A stretch of DNA of 64,000 nucleotides from Bradyrhizobium sp. BRP22 (GTDB lineage Bacteria > Pseudomonadota > Alphaproteobacteria > Rhizobiales > Xanthobacteraceae): contig NZ_JADYVX010000007.1 of assembly GCF_020194175.1 (NCBI RefSeq), positions 214,717 to 278,716 on the forward strand, given 5' to 3'. The translations under genes were made by a program, and so were the position numbers. Within the stretch, counting starts at the first letter, position 1. Every line of letters begins with the position of its first letter. Below the pieces are notes generated by a model, which was not told where the DNA came from, made no database searches, and was given only the letters and a program-made list of their open reading frames with translations. Shown piece after piece: positions 31,333 to 41,291 of the stretch.

Positions 31333-34300
31333 TCAGCGATGTAGCCACATGCGGATGGCGAGCAGCAATTGCTCGGTATTCACCGGCTTGGCTAGATAGT
31401 CCGACGCGCCCGCTTCCAGGCATTTTTCACGGTCGCCCTTCATCGCCTTCGCGGTCAACGCGATGATGGGAAGACGGGCAAGCGTCGCATTCTGCCTGAT
31501 CACGCCGATGGTCTGATAGCCGTCCATCTGCGGCATCATGATGTCCATCAGGACGATGGCAATCTTGGGATTGGACTCGACCAGCGCGATCGCCTCGTGG
31601 CCGGTCGTCGCCGTCAATACCTTCATACCGCGACGTTCGAGCACGCTGGAAAGCGCGAAGATGTTTCGCGCATCGTCGTCGACGAGAAGCGCCGTCTTGC
31701 CAATCAGATCCTCATCTGAACTGTTAAGTTTCTCGAGCATCCTCTGTTTTTCAATCGGCAATTCCGTGATGACACGGTGCAAGAACAGTGACGTTTCGTC
31801 CAGCAGACGCTCCGGCGATTCGACGCCTTTTACGACAATGCTGCGCGCCATCGTATGAAGCTCGGCATCCTCCTCGGCCGAGAGTTCCCGTCCGGTGAAC
31901 ACCACGATCGGAACATTGGCCAGGCTTTCGTCCTTGCGGATTTCGTCCAACACCTCAAAGCCGCTCATGTCCGGCAGCCGCAGATCCAGCACGACGCAGT
32001 CGCAAGGATTGCTCCGCAAGGTGGAAAGAGCCCCCGCTCCCGTGCCCGCGGTGACGATCTCGACGTCCTTGTGATCCAGCAGTTCCTTGATGCTGAGCTG
32101 TTCGGCGGGATTATCTTCCACGATCAGAAGCCGCTTGCGCCGGGGCCTTGCATATTCCTTGATCTGGGCAAGCGCCGCGCTGACGCCCTCGGTCGTGGTG
32201 GGCTTGTTGACGAAGGAGAAGGCGCCGCGCGCCAGCGCATGCTGCCGGTCCTCGTCGAGCGTGATCACCTGCACCGGAATGTGCCGCGTCAGCGGATTGT
32301 GCTTGAGCTGGCTCAGCACGGTCCAGCCGAGCATGTCGGGCAGGAACACGTCGAGCGAAACCGCGGTCGGCTGGAACTGCTTGGCCAGGTCCAATGCCTC
32401 GGCCCCGTGGTTCGCGACCAGGACCTTGAAGCCTTTGTCTCGCGCGAGATCGACCAGGACCCGCGCATAGTGCGGGTCGTCTTCGACGATCAGGAGGATC
32501 ATGTCTCCGGGCTCGAGATCGAGCCGATCGTCGAGCACCTCGGCAGCAACGCGCTCCTGCGTTGCGGGCGCCTGCAGCGCCGGAGCACCCCCCTGCGACA
32601 AGGGCAGCGCCGGCGGCACGCGAAGTGCACCGCTTGGGCCGGAATATTTCAGCGGCAGATAAAGCGTAAAGGTGCTGCCCCTGCCGGGCGCGCTCCGCAG
32701 ATGGATCTCGCCGCCGAGCAGGCTCGCAAGTTCGCGGCTGATGGCAAGGCCCAGGCCCGTGCCGCCATATTTGCGGCTGGTGCCTGCGTCCGCCTGCTGG
32801 AACGCTTCAAAGATCAGCTTCTGCTTGTCCAGGGGGATGCCGATGCCGGTATCGCTCACCTCGAAGGCGACGACCGCCGGCGCGGTGTTGAGGATCGGAT
32901 GTTCGGCGCTCCAGCCGCCGACTGCGGCCGAGACGGTCAGCTTGACGCCACCCTCGGCGGTGAATTTGAAGGCGTTCGACAACAGGTTCTTCAGCACCTG
33001 CTGCAGGCGCTTGGAGTCGGTGACCATGCTGCGGGAAAGCGTCTCGTCGACCTCGATGCTGAACAACAGATGACGGTTTTCCGCCTCGTGCCGGAACGGC
33101 CGGCCCACGGTTTCGAGCAGGCTCGATGTCAGGATTTCCTCGGCATCCACGGTGACGGTACCGGACTCGATCTTCGAGAGGTCGAGGATGTCGCTGATCA
33201 GGTTGAGCAGGTCGGTGCCCGCGCCGTGGATGGTACGGGCGAATTCAACCTGTTTCGGCGACAGATTGCCATCCGGATTTTCCGACAGTTGATGGCCAAG
33301 GATCAGGATACTGTTCAAGGGCGTGCGCAACTCGTGCGACATGTTGGCCAGGAATTCGGACTTGTATTTCGAGGTCAGTGCAAGCTCGCTCGCCTTCTCT
33401 TCCAGAGCGCGGCGCGCCTGCTCGATTTCCTGGTTCTTGCGCTCGACCTCGACGTTGCGTTCGGCGAGCTGCTGTGCCTTCAGTTCAAGCTGCTCGTTGG
33501 TCTGCTGCAACTCCCGCTGCTGCGTCTGAAGCTCGCCGGCGAGCTGCTGCGACTGCTGCAGCAGACCTTCCGTCTGCATCGTCGCTTCAATACTGTTGAG
33601 CAGGATGCCGACGCTGTCGGTAAGCTGTTCGACGAATGTGATCTGCGAGGCGGTGAACGACGCGAGCGAGGACAACTCGATCACGGCCTTGACCTGGTTC
33701 TCGAACAGCACGGGGAACACGACCACGTTCTTCGGCAGCACCCGCATCAGCGCCGAGTTGACCGGCACCACGTCACCCGGAATATCCGACAGCAGCCGCT
33801 GGCGCTTGTCCAGTGCACACTGGCCAATCAGCCCCTCGCCCATTCGCACATATGGCGGATGCGGATTGGCGCCGTCATCGGCATACGCGGACAACAGACG
33901 CAGCCGCGGGTTCTCGGCGTTCTCGACCTGGTAGATCACGCCCATATGGGCGTTGATCACAGGCGCCAATTCCGCCAGCAGCAGCCGGCCCACGGTCGAC
34001 AGGTCACGCTGGCCCTGCAGCATGTTGGTGAACCTGGCGAGATTGGTCTTCAGCCAGTCCTGCTCGGTGTTCCGCTCCGTCGTCAGACGGAGGTTGCCGA
34101 TCATGGTGTTGATGTTGTCCTTGAGCTCGGCCACCTCGCCGCGGACGTCGACCTGGATGGTGCGGGTCAGGTCGCCTTTGGTCACCGCGGTCGCGACTTC
34201 CGCGATGGCGCGGACCTGCGAGGTCAGATTGGCGGCCAGCAGGTTGACGTTGCCGGTCAGATCCTTCCAGGTGCCGGCAGCGCCCGGCACGTTGGCCTGG

Positions 34301-37300
34301 CCGCCGAGCCGGCCCTCGACGCCGACTTCGCGCGCCACGGTCGTGACCTGATCGGCGAACGTCGCCAGGGTCTCGGTCATGTTGTTGATGGTGTCGGCGA
34401 GAGCGGCCACCTCCCCTTTCGACTTCACGGTCAGATTCTGCTTCAGATCGCCATTGGCCACTGCGGTCACGACCTTGACGATGCCGCGCACCTGCTCGGT
34501 CAGATTGGCGGCCATCACGTTCACGGTGTCGGTCAGGTCCTTCCACGTGCCGGCGACGCCGCGCACCTCGGCCTGGCCGCCGAGCTTGCCTTCGGTGCCG
34601 ACTTCGCGCGCCACGCGCGTCACTTCGCCCGCAAACGCGTTGAGCTGGTCCACCATGGTGTTGATGGTGTTCTTCAGCTCGAGGATTTCGCCCTTCACGT
34701 CGACGGTGATCTTGCGCGACAGGTCGCCGCGCGCCACCGCCGTCGTGACTTCGGCGATGTTGCGCACCTGCGTGGTAAGGTTCGCCGCCAGCAGGTTGAC
34801 GTTGTCGGTGAGATCCTTCCAGGTGCCGGCCACACCCGGCACCACGGCCTGGCCGCCCAGCCTGCCCTCGGTGCCGACCTCGCGCGCCACGCGCGTCACT
34901 TCCGCCGCGAAGGAGCGCAGCTGCTCCACCATCGTGTTCAGCGTTTCCTTGAGCAGAAGGATCTCGCCGCGGACGTCGACGGTGATCTTCTTCGACAGGT
35001 CACCGCCGGCGATCGCGGTCGCGACTTCGGCGATGTTGCGCACCTGCGCCGTGAGGTTCGACGCCATGAAGTTGACGTTGTCGGTGAGGTCCTTCCAGGT
35101 GCCCGCGACCTCCGGCACTTCGGCCTGGCCGCCGAGCTTGCCTTCGGTGCCGACCTCGCGCGCCACGCGCGTCACCTCGGAGGCGAAGGCGTTGAGCTGG
35201 TCCACCATGGTATTGATGGTGTTCTTCAGTTCCAGGATTTCGCCCTTCACGTCGACGGTGATCTTGCGGGACAGGTCGCCTCGCGCCACGGCGGTGGTGA
35301 CTTCGGCGATGTTGCGGACCTGCGCGGTCAGATTGCCCGCCATCGAATTGACGCTGTCGGTGAGGTCCTTCCAGGTGCCCGCGACGCCGGGCACGTTCGC
35401 CTGGCCGCCCAGACGCCCTTCGGTGCCGACCTCGCGCGCCACGCGCGTCACCTCGCCCGCGAAGCGGTTGAGCTGGTCGACCATCGTGTTCAGCGTTTCC
35501 TTGAGCTGCAGGATCTCGCCGCGCACGTCCACCGTGATCTTGCGCGACAGGTCGCCGCCGGCGATCGCGGTCGCGACCTCCGCGATGTTGCGGACCTGGG
35601 CCGTGAGGTTGCCCGCCATCGAGTTCACGGAGTCGGTCAGGTCCTTCCAGGTGCCGGCGACGCCGGGCACTTCGGCCTGGCCGCCCAGCTTGCCGTCGGT
35701 ACCCACCTCGCGCGCGACGCGCGTGACTTCGCCGGCAAACGCGTTGAGCTGGTCCACCATCGTGTTCAGCGTCTCCTTCAATTGAAGGATTTCGCCTGAC
35801 ACGTTCACCGTGATCTTCTTCGACAGGTCGCCCTTCGCGACAGCGGTTGCGACTTCGGCGATGTTGCGGACCTGGCCGGTCAGGTTCGATGCCATCGAAT
35901 TGACGCTGTCGGTCAGGTCCTTCCAGGTGCCGGCGACGCCGCGCACCAGCGCCTGGCCGCCGAGCTTGCCTTCGGTGCCGACCTCGCGCGCCACGCGCGT
36001 CACTTCCCCGGCGAAGGCGTTGAGCTGGTCGACCATGGTGTTGATGGTGTCCTTCAACTCCAGGATTTCGCCCCGCACATCAACGGTAATCTTCTTCGAC
36101 AGGTCGCCGCCGGCAACGGCCGTCGTCACTTCGGCGATGTTGCGCACCTGCGCCGTCAGGTTGGATGCCATGAAGTTGACGTTGTCGGTCAGATCCTTCC
36201 AGGTGCCGGCCACGCCGAGCACGTTGGCCTGGCCGCCGAGCTTGCCTTCGGTGCCGACCTCGCGCGCCACGCGCGTCACTTCGGAGGCGAAGGCGTTGAG
36301 CTGGTCCACCATGGTGTTCAGCGTCTCCTTCAACTGAAGGATTTCGCCTGACACATTCACCGTGATCTTCTTGGAAAGGTCGCCGCCGGCGATCGCGCTG
36401 GCGACGTCGGCGATGTTGCGGACCTGCGCAGTCAGGTTGGACGCCATGAAGTTGACGTTGTCGGTCAGGTCCTTCCAGATGCCGCCGACGCCGGGCACCT
36501 GCGCCTGGCCGCCGAGCTTGCCTTCGGTCCCCACCTCGCGCGCGACGCGCGTCACTTCGGAAGCGAAGGCGTTGAGCTGGTCGACCATCGTGTTGATGGT
36601 GTCCTTCAGCTCCAGGATTTCGCCGCGCACATCGACCGTGATCTTCCTCGACAGGTCGCCGCGTGCCACCGCGGTCGTCACGTTGGCGATGTTGCGCACT
36701 TGCGCGGTCAGGTTGCCGCACATCGCGTTGACGGAATCGGTCAGGTCCTTCCAGGTGCCGGCCACGCCGGGCACGATTGCCTGGCCGCCCAATTTACCGT
36801 CGGTGCCGACCTCGCGCGCCACGCGCGTCACCTCGGAGGCAAACGAGCGCAGCTGGTCGACCATGGTGTTGATCGCTTCCTTGAGCTGCAGGATCTCGCC
36901 GCGAACGTCGACCGTGATCTTTTTCGACAGGTCGCCATTGGCGACCGCAATCGTCACCTCCGCGATGTTGCGGACCTGACCGGTCAGGTTGTTGGCCATC
37001 GAGTTGACGCTCTCGGTCAGGTCTTTCCAGACGCCGGTCACCTCCGGCACCTGGGCTTGCCCACCGAGCCGGCCCTCGACGCCGACTTCCCGCGCCACGC
37101 GCGTCACTTCCGACGTGAACACGCCGAGCTGCTTGATCATCGTGTTGACGATGTTCGCCGACTGCAGGAATTCGCCGCGCAGCGGACGGCCTTCGACGTC
37201 GAGCTGCACGGTCTGCAGCAGGTCGCCTTGTGCGACCGCCGCGACCGCGCGCGTCACTTCCCGGGTCGGCCACAAGAGGTCGTCGATCAATGTGTTGATC

Positions 37301-37617
37301 GAACCTTCCATGTCTGCCCAGGAGCCGCTCGAAAGGCCAAGGTTCACGCGTTGGCGGGTCTGTCCCTCACGGCCGACGACCTGGCCGACGCGCTCGAGCT
37401 GCTGGGCCATGCGCTCGTTCGCTGCGGCGATCTCGTTGAATGCGTCGGCGATCTTGCCGTCGATCCCGAGATAGTCGCCGCGCATGCGCACGGTGAAATC
37501 GCCAGCCCGCATCGCCTGGAGGGACTGCAACAGATCCTGGGTGGGATCGATCTTGCCGTTTTGTCTGTTACGGCGCGGTTCGCCACGATTACGAGGAGCG
37601 GGACCAAGATCGGTCAT
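31333..37617 (-). CDS. Giant soluble multi-HAMP hybrid histidine kinase with three receiver domains
   Basis: The 2094-residue protein starts with two divergent HAMP-like segments. Eleven near-identical 92-residue units follow (residues about 171-1182; each with [15 protein letters not shown] and NTMVDQL). Next are a GAF domain (about 1190-1360) and a coiled coil. The HisKA domain has phospho-acceptor His1428 in SHELRTPLN, followed by a HATPase ([21 protein letters not shown]). Three REC domains end the protein (about 1710-2094, last acceptor Asp2025). There is no signal peptide or membrane helix. The layout resembles fungal group III (Nik1-type) osmosensing kinases. The ATG at 37617 has AGGGG six bases upstream. 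Confidence 0.95.
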   Translation of the reverse strand: MTDLGPAPRNRGEPRRNRQNGKIDPTQDLLQSLQAMRAGDFTVRMRGDYLGIDGKIADAFNEIAAANERMAQQLERVGQVVGREGQTRQRVNLGLSSGSWADMEGSINTLIDDLLWPTREVTRAVAAVAQGDLLQTVQLDVEGRPLRGEFLQSANIVNTMIKQLGVFTSEVTRVAREVGVEGRLGGQAQVPEVTGVWKDLTESVNSMANNLTGQVRNIAEVTIAVANGDLSKKITVDVRGEILQLKEAINTMVDQLRSFASEVTRVAREVGTDGKLGGQAIVPGVAGTWKDLTDSVNAMCGNLTAQVRNIANVTTAVARGDLSRKITVDVRGEILELKDTINTMVDQLNAFASEVTRVAREVGTEGKLGGQAQVPGVGGIWKDLTDNVNFMASNLTAQVRNIADVASAIAGGDLSKKITVNVSGEILQLKETLNTMVDQLNAFASEVTRVAREVGTEGKLGGQANVLGVAGTWKDLTDNVNFMASNLTAQVRNIAEVTTAVAGGDLSKKITVDVRGEILELKDTINTMVDQLNAFAGEVTRVAREVGTEGKLGGQALVRGVAGTWKDLTDSVNSMASNLTGQVRNIAEVATAVAKGDLSKKITVNVSGEILQLKETLNTMVDQLNAFAGEVTRVAREVGTDGKLGGQAEVPGVAGTWKDLTDSVNSMAGNLTAQVRNIAEVATAIAGGDLSRKITVDVRGEILQLKETLNTMVDQLNRFAGEVTRVAREVGTEGRLGGQANVPGVAGTWKDLTDSVNSMAGNLTAQVRNIAEVTTAVARGDLSRKITVDVKGEILELKNTINTMVDQLNAFASEVTRVAREVGTEGKLGGQAEVPEVAGTWKDLTDNVNFMASNLTAQVRNIAEVATAIAGGDLSKKITVDVRGEILLLKETLNTMVEQLRSFAAEVTRVAREVGTEGRLGGQAVVPGVAGTWKDLTDNVNLLAANLTTQVRNIAEVTTAVARGDLSRKITVDVKGEILELKNTINTMVDQLNAFAGEVTRVAREVGTEGKLGGQAEVRGVAGTWKDLTDTVNVMAANLTEQVRGIVKVVTAVANGDLKQNLTVKSKGEVAALADTINNMTETLATFADQVTTVAREVGVEGRLGGQANVPGAAGTWKDLTGNVNLLAANLTSQVRAIAEVATAVTKGDLTRTIQVDVRGEVAELKDNINTMIGNLRLTTERNTEQDWLKTNLARFTNMLQGQRDLSTVGRLLLAELAPVINAHMGVIYQVENAENPRLRLLSAYADDGANPHPPYVRMGEGLIGQCALDKRQRLLSDIPGDVVPVNSALMRVLPKNVVVFPVLFENQVKAVIELSSLASFTASQITFVEQLTDSVGILLNSIEATMQTEGLLQQSQQLAGELQTQQRELQQTNEQLELKAQQLAERNVEVERKNQEIEQARRALEEKASELALTSKYKSEFLANMSHELRTPLNSILILGHQLSENPDGNLSPKQVEFARTIHGAGTDLLNLISDILDLSKIESGTVTVDAEEILTSSLLETVGRPFRHEAENRHLLFSIEVDETLSRSMVTDSKRLQQVLKNLLSNAFKFTAEGGVKLTVSAAVGGWSAEHPILNTAPAVVAFEVSDTGIGIPLDKQKLIFEAFQQADAGTSRKYGGTGLGLAISRELASLLGGEIHLRSAPGRGSTFTLYLPLKYSGPSGALRVPPALPLSQGGAPALQAPATQERVAAEVLDDRLDLEPGDMILLIVEDDPHYARVLVDLARDKGFKVLVANHGAEALDLAKQFQPTAVSLDVFLPDMLGWTVLSQLKHNPLTRHIPVQVITLDEDRQHALARGAFSFVNKPTTTEGVSAALAQIKEYARPRRKRLLIVEDNPAEQLSIKELLDHKDVEIVTAGTGAGALSTLRSNPCDCVVLDLRLPDMSGFEVLDEIRKDESLANVPIVVFTGRELSAEEDAELHTMARSIVVKGVESPERLLDETSLFLHRVITELPIEKQRMLEKLNSSDEDLIGKTALLVDDDARNIFALSSVLERRGMKVLTATTGHEAIALVESNPKIAIVLMDIMMPQMDGYQTIGVIRQNATLARLPIIALTAKAMKGDREKCLEAGASDYLAKPVNTEQLLLAIRMWLHR
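34072..37107 (-). repeat. Eleven tandem 276-bp HAMP-coding repeats
   Basis: The motif CGCCACGCGCGTCAC recurs at an exact 276-bp spacing (for example at 36817 and 37093), giving eleven 92-codon units inside the kinase gene. Nucleotide identity between units is high, so recombination could change the unit number. Such a region is also prone to assembly collapse. Confidence 0.9.
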
Positions 37618-37771
37618 AAAATTCCCCTGCACGCTGGTCGGCTTTAGATTTTTCGAAATCCCGAACCATCGGACGCATAAGAAGGGTACGTTGCGATCTA
37701 ATCAAGCCAGAAAAAATGAGCGGTAACTTTTGGATAAGGCCGAATGTTAACAATGAGAGATCTTATGGAAG

Positions 37772-37796
37772 GTTCCCGGCTGCCGGGAACTTTTTT
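37772..37796 (+). terminator. Stand-alone rho-independent terminator between divergent kinases
   Basis: The stem GTTCCCGG / CCGGGAAC with a 3-base loop is followed by six Ts in the rightward direction. No rightward gene lies upstream within the gap, so it should end a short RNA or an attenuated leader rather than an mRNA. Confidence 0.75.
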
Positions 37797-37837
37797 GCGA
37801 CCGGTCAGCGAACCGGCTGGACCCAAAGTTTAAAGCG

Positions 37838-37862
37838 GGAACGAAACTCTCACATTGGCGTT
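37838..37862 (+). promoter_or_regulatory. EcfG promoter (exact consensus) for the PAS hybrid kinase
   Basis: GGAAC (37838-37842), 16 bases, CGTT (37859-37862), 25 bases before the ATG at 37888. It lies after the stand-alone terminator, so expression from it is insulated from upstream transcription. Confidence 0.65.
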
Positions 37863-37887
37863 TGCCGTCCACGGGGCAGGATTTCAG

Positions 37888-39396
37888 ATGGCCAAGAAGA
37901 CAAAACAGCTCGAAAGGGATTACTTCGAGAGCGAGCGGAATTTCCGCCTTCTGGTCAAGAACGTCACCGATTACGCGCTCTACATGCTGAGCCCTCAGGG
38001 CATCGTCGCGAACTGGAATGCCGGCGGCGAGCGAATCAAGGGTTACGCACCAGAGGAAATCATCGGCCAGCATTTTTCGCGCTTCTATACCCCGACGGAT
38101 CAGGCGGCAGGCAAGCCTGCGCGCGCATTGAAGATCGCCGAGGAGACCGGCCACTACGAGGACGAAGGCTGGCGCGTCCGCAAGGATGGCTCGTTCTTCT
38201 GGGCGAGCGTTGTGATCGACCCGATTCGCGATTCCTCCGGCCGCCTGATCGGCTTTGCCAAGATCACCCGCGATATCACCGAGCGGCGGGAAGCCCAGCT
38301 CAGGCTGGAGCAGGTGCAGCGGCAGCTTGCGGAATCCCAGAAGATGGACGCGCTGGGTCAACTGACCGGCGGTGTCGCGCACGACTTCAACAATCTGTTG
38401 ATGATCATCTCGGGTAATCTGCACAGCATCAAGAAAGACCTGACGAGCCCGCGGGCTTTGCGCGCCCTGGGCGCGATCGAGACCGCGACACAGCGTGCCG
38501 CGTCCCTGACCAGCCAGCTCCTCAGCTTCGCCCGACGACAGAGCGTCAATCCGCGGACCATCGACATCGATCGCCAGATCGCGTCGGTGCGGGAGGTGAT
38601 GGCCAGCGCGCTCGGCAGCATGATGACATTGCAGATCGATATCCAGCCCGACATCTGGCCGGTCTTCATCGATCCCACCGAGTTTGAAACCGCTCTCCTC
38701 AACCTTGTCATCAACGCCCGAGATGCGATGCCGGACGGCGGTGCCGTTACCGTGTCGGCGCGCAATGATCCGGACAACAATCAGGTTTTGATCTCGGTCG
38801 AGGATACCGGCACAGGCATACCGCAAGATGTGCTCAGCAAGGTGTTCGATCCGTTCTTCACCACCAAGCCCATCGGCAAGGGAACCGGTCTCGGTCTCTC
38901 CCAGGTGCACGGCTTCGTCCACCAGGCCGGCGGGAAGGTCGAGATCGACAGCGAGTTCGGCAAGGGCACCACCGTCCGCCTGTGCCTGCCCAGGAGCGAC
39001 GCGACGGAGCATCCCGAACAGGAGGGCTCGATCAAGCAAGCCTCCGCGACCGTCCTGCTGGTCGAGGATAATCCCGCCGTGGCCGACGCAAGCGCCGGGC
39101 TGCTCGAGCAGCTCGGCTACACCGTGCGCTGGGTGCCCAACGCCGAAACGGCGCTCCGCGAGATCGAGGCCGACGATGTCGACCTGGTGTTCAGCGACAT
39201 CATCATGCCCGGCAAGATGGACGGACTGAAGCTGGCGCGCACGATCAGGGAACGAAACCCGACGCTGCCGGTCCTGCTCACCACCGGCTATTCTGATAGC
39301 GCCAAGCACGTCAGGATCGATTTTCCGGTCCTCCGCAAGCCCTACCAGCTTCACGAACTCAGCCGCGAGTTATCCAAGCTGACCGGGCATGGCTGA
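37888..39396 (+). CDS. PAS-domain hybrid histidine kinase with C-terminal receiver
   Basis: The 502-residue soluble kinase has one PAS domain (about 20-135; RNFRLLVKNVTDYALYMLSP to ITRDITERREAQ). HisKA follows, with the phospho-acceptor His in LTGGVAHDFNNLLMIISGNL. The HATPase has NLVINARDAM, EDTGTGIP and GTGLGLSQV. A REC domain (about 385-500, acceptor Asp in LVFSDIIMPGKMDG) ends the protein. The PAS-AHDFNN-REC layout is common in rhizobia, sometimes as blue-light or redox sensors, but this PAS lacks an obvious flavin-binding NCRFLQ motif. The ATG at 37888 has AGGA six bases upstream and an exact EcfG promoter. Confidence 0.93.
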   Translation: MAKKTKQLERDYFESERNFRLLVKNVTDYALYMLSPQGIVANWNAGGERIKGYAPEEIIGQHFSRFYTPTDQAAGKPARALKIAEETGHYEDEGWRVRKDGSFFWASVVIDPIRDSSGRLIGFAKITRDITERREAQLRLEQVQRQLAESQKMDALGQLTGGVAHDFNNLLMIISGNLHSIKKDLTSPRALRALGAIETATQRAASLTSQLLSFARRQSVNPRTIDIDRQIASVREVMASALGSMMTLQIDIQPDIWPVFIDPTEFETALLNLVINARDAMPDGGAVTVSARNDPDNNQVLISVEDTGTGIPQDVLSKVFDPFFTTKPIGKGTGLGLSQVHGFVHQAGGKVEIDSEFGKGTTVRLCLPRSDATEHPEQEGSIKQASATVLLVEDNPAVADASAGLLEQLGYTVRWVPNAETALREIEADDVDLVFSDIIMPGKMDGLKLARTIRERNPTLPVLLTTGYSDSAKHVRIDFPVLRKPYQLHELSRELSKLTGHG

Positions 39397-39432
39397 TCCG
39401 CGCCCCGCGGTCGCCATTTCTTCCGCCGCGCA

Positions 39433-39458
39433 GGAACCTGGCCGCCCCCGGATCGGTT
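39433..39458 (+). promoter_or_regulatory. EcfG-like promoter before the small ORF and CsbD gene
   Basis: GGAAC (39433-39437), 17 bases, GGTT (39455-39458), 43 bases before the ATG at 39502. Confidence 0.4.
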
Positions 39459-39501
39459 GTCGCGACAGCCATGGGAAGTGCTGCTGGAGCATTGATGGCC
39501 A

Positions 39502-39663
39502 ATGACGATCCGCAAGAGACCGCCGAAACGCAGCAAGCTCGCGCACGCGCGGGATCTGGCGCCGGGTCGCGCGCTCATGCTCGACGATGTCGGCTGCGAT
39601 GAACTGCTGGACGATTGGATGGTCGCCTATCCGGCCACCGAGCCGGTTCCGGCGGGCGCCTGA
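39502..39663 (+). CDS. Hypothetical small protein (53 residues)
   Basis: MTIRKRPPKRSKLAHARDLA continues into an acidic half (DDVGCDELLDDWMVAYPATE). The basic-then-acidic polarity and high GC at third codon positions support coding. A GGAG lies upstream but at long distance, and an overlapping ATG at 39495 in another frame has a better-spaced site for a 35-residue product, so the frame choice is uncertain. Unknown function; it precedes the CsbD-like gene. Confidence 0.45.
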   Translation: MTIRKRPPKRSKLAHARDLAPGRALMLDDVGCDELLDDWMVAYPATEPVPAGA

Positions 39664-39706
39664 CAGCCTTGCCGCGCGTGCAAACTGCGGGATTCAGGGA
39701 ACGATC

Positions 39707-39868
39707 ATGGTCAAGCTCAAGGACAAGGTGACGGGCAAGCTGAAGCAGGTCGTGGCCGAGGTCGTGGGCGACGGCAAGCTGCAACAGGAAGGCAAGAAGC
39801 AGGAAGAAAAGGCCAAGGAGAAGCCCAACGAGTTGAACCCGCTTGGCGACCTCAATCAGCTGACCTAG
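39707..39868 (+). CDS. CsbD family stress protein (53 residues)
   Basis: The protein MVKLKDKVTGKLKQVVAEVV, with GDGKLQQEGKKQEEKAKEKP, is a short, highly charged member of the CsbD family. These helical hydrophilic proteins are induced by general stress in many bacteria, with unknown biochemistry. AGGGA lies six bases before the ATG at 39707; the longer open frame to 39587 is not needed. Its TAG stop is the first triplet of a family A palindromic repeat. Confidence 0.85.
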   Translation: MVKLKDKVTGKLKQVVAEVVGDGKLQQEGKKQEEKAKEKPNELNPLGDLNQLT

Positions 39869-39975
39869 AGCATTTTCGGTTCTGATTGAATCAGAACCGA
39901 AGCTCTAGATTCTTGTTTTGACGCGTTTTCTTCACGCGAACCGGTCTCCCCTTCACTTCGCTCGAAAACGCTCTA
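39866..39975 (+). repeat. Dispersed palindromic repeat, family A (full copy between convergent stops)
   Basis: Nearly identical to 8041-8145, with the hairpin TTCGGTTCTGAT / ATCAGAACCGAA and pairing ends. The first triplet TAG (39866-39868) is the CsbD stop. The last triplet, read leftwards (39975-39973), is the TAG stop of the zinc-ribbon gene. It probably acts as a bidirectional transcript end. Confidence 0.85.
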
Positions 39976-40155
39976 GCTCGCCGGAGGCCAGCTTCCCCGT
40001 ACGAGCCGAATTCGCTCGATGCGCCCGCACTGCTCGCAGCGATATTGAATGACGTCCTTGCCGTCGTCGCTCGGGGTGCTCCTCTCGAGCCGCATCGTCT
40101 GCCTGCAAACGACGCAGGAGATCAGTGTGAGCAGCGGGTTGCGATCGTCATTCAT
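39973..40155 (-). CDS. Small zinc-ribbon-like protein (60 residues)
   Basis: The sequence MNDDRNPLLTLISCVVCRQT then MRLERSTPSDDGKDVIQYRC and EQCGRIERIRLV shows two CxxC knuckles (CVVC and CEQC) about 27 residues apart. That arrangement can bind one zinc ion as a ribbon fold. Similar short proteins are frequent in Bradyrhizobium; partners are unknown. The ATG at 40155 is used; the open frame reaches 40173. Its stop codon is formed by the end of the adjacent palindromic repeat. Confidence 0.7.
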   Translation of the reverse strand: MNDDRNPLLTLISCVVCRQTMRLERSTPSDDGKDVIQYRCEQCGRIERIRLVRGSWPPAS

Positions 40156-40272
40156 CGTTCCCGTCCGACACAAAACTCTTCGAAGTTAACCTATGTGACG
40201 GTTGCGCCGGCCGAAATGGGCCATGTTGTCACCATTCCAGTTGTTAATTGATTGCCGCGGGGGCACGAGCCT

Positions 40273-40485
40273 ATGGAACGTAAGCGATCTCCATTGGAGC
40301 AACAGGCGGCCGACGCGCTGCGCAGGGCACGCCGCCTTCCCGTCGGCGCCGCCCGCAACGATCTTCGCGAGCTTGCCCTCGGATTGCTGTGGCTGCACCG
40401 CCGTGGCATGGAGGCCGTGCTCGAAGGTCGTCTCCAAGCGTTTGCCCCGCTGAACCGCTCGTTTTCCGAGACAATCGTCGATTGA
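40273..40485 (+). CDS. Small basic helical protein (70 residues)
   Basis: MERKRSPLEQQAADALRRAR, then RLPVGAARNDLRELALGLLW, is helical and basic. It follows the same plan as the proteins at 10104-10304 and 28829-29032: a basic start, AAD-x-ARxxA, LPxGxAR, then a helix. It could be a diverged third paralogue. The ATG at 40273 has a weak ribosome site; an earlier start at 40252 is possible. Function unknown. Confidence 0.6.
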   Translation: MERKRSPLEQQAADALRRARRLPVGAARNDLRELALGLLWLHRRGMEAVLEGRLQAFAPLNRSFSETIVD

Positions 40486-40535
40486 CGGCTCCGTGACGGA
40501 AACATCGGGCGACGCGGCGCAGGATGCTCGCCGTG

Positions 40536-41126
40536 TCATTCCGGCCGCCAGAGGTCGACCAACTGCTCGGCCTTGGCGAGGTCGATCTGCTCGGTGAAGC
40601 GCAATCGGTACATCGTCATCAGGGCGTCGTGACCGGCATCGGAGGAACTGCACAGCGCGTCCTCGACGATGATCACGCGGAAGCCGAGATTGACCGCATC
40701 CAGCACCGTCGAGAGCACGCAGACATCGGTCTCGGCTCCCGTCACGATGACGGTATGCACCCGCTTCTCGAGCAGCAGACTGGCGAGTGGCGAACGAAAG
40801 AACGCCGAATAGGTCGATTTGTCGATGATCAACGCGGGCGGCACGTAACGCGCCAGCTCGGGTACAAGATCGAGCTGCGTTCCGCCGAGCGCCTGTCGCG
40901 TCGCGACTTTCCAGCGCTCGAAATAGGGCCGCCACTGGCCGCGTGCCTCCTCCGGCGAGTTCGGCGTGATGAAGCGGGTGAAGATCGTCCAGGCGGCGTA
41001 ACGCGCCGAGATGTCGGCAATGGTTGGCAGCACCCGCTCCATCCACGGCGTTTCCCAGATGCCGCCCTTGGCGAAGATGGTCTGCATATCGACGCAGAGA
41101 TGGACAGCGTCTTTGATCGGCTTCAT
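40536..41126 (-). CDS. Cysteine hydrolase of the isochorismatase family
   Basis: The 196-residue protein has the family catalytic triad in order: Asp in HLCVDMQTIF, Lys in IIDKSTYSAF, and the nucleophile Cys in VTGAETDVCVLSTVLDA, with the cis-peptide just before it. Family members hydrolyse isochorismate, nicotinamide, N-carbamoyl compounds or similar amides and ethers; the substrate cannot be told here. The ATG at 41126 gives MKPIKDAVHLCVDMQTIFAK; the long upstream extension is rejected. No metabolic partner is adjacent. Confidence 0.9.
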   Translation of the reverse strand: MKPIKDAVHLCVDMQTIFAKGGIWETPWMERVLPTIADISARYAAWTIFTRFITPNSPEEARGQWRPYFERWKVATRQALGGTQLDLVPELARYVPPALIIDKSTYSAFFRSPLASLLLEKRVHTVIVTGAETDVCVLSTVLDAVNLGFRVIIVEDALCSSSDAGHDALMTMYRLRFTEQIDLAKAEQLVDLWRPE

Positions 41127-41291
41127 TGCAGAATGCCCGGCTGACGACTGATTGCTGCGAGCGTCGCGACGGCCAAAAGGGTCCGGCGGAAACTGGCTCC
41201 GCCGGTCAGTTCTAGGGAGGAGCCCCACGGGGCCTCGGCACATCCTTGTTCATGGCGGTGGTTGCATTGGTGTGGAGCCGGCGCCGGTTGC

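Noticed and set aside
31855..35799. A 1314-codon open frame on the plus strand across the kinase gene
   Set aside because: It is antisense to the HAMP repeats, whose codon bias keeps the opposite strand open; it shows only a repeated shadow sequence rich in His, Arg and Gly and no known domain.
39495..39602. An alternative 35-codon frame overlapping the 53-residue ORF
   Set aside because: Better-spaced ribosome site but poorer codon composition and a shorter product; kept only as an alternative.
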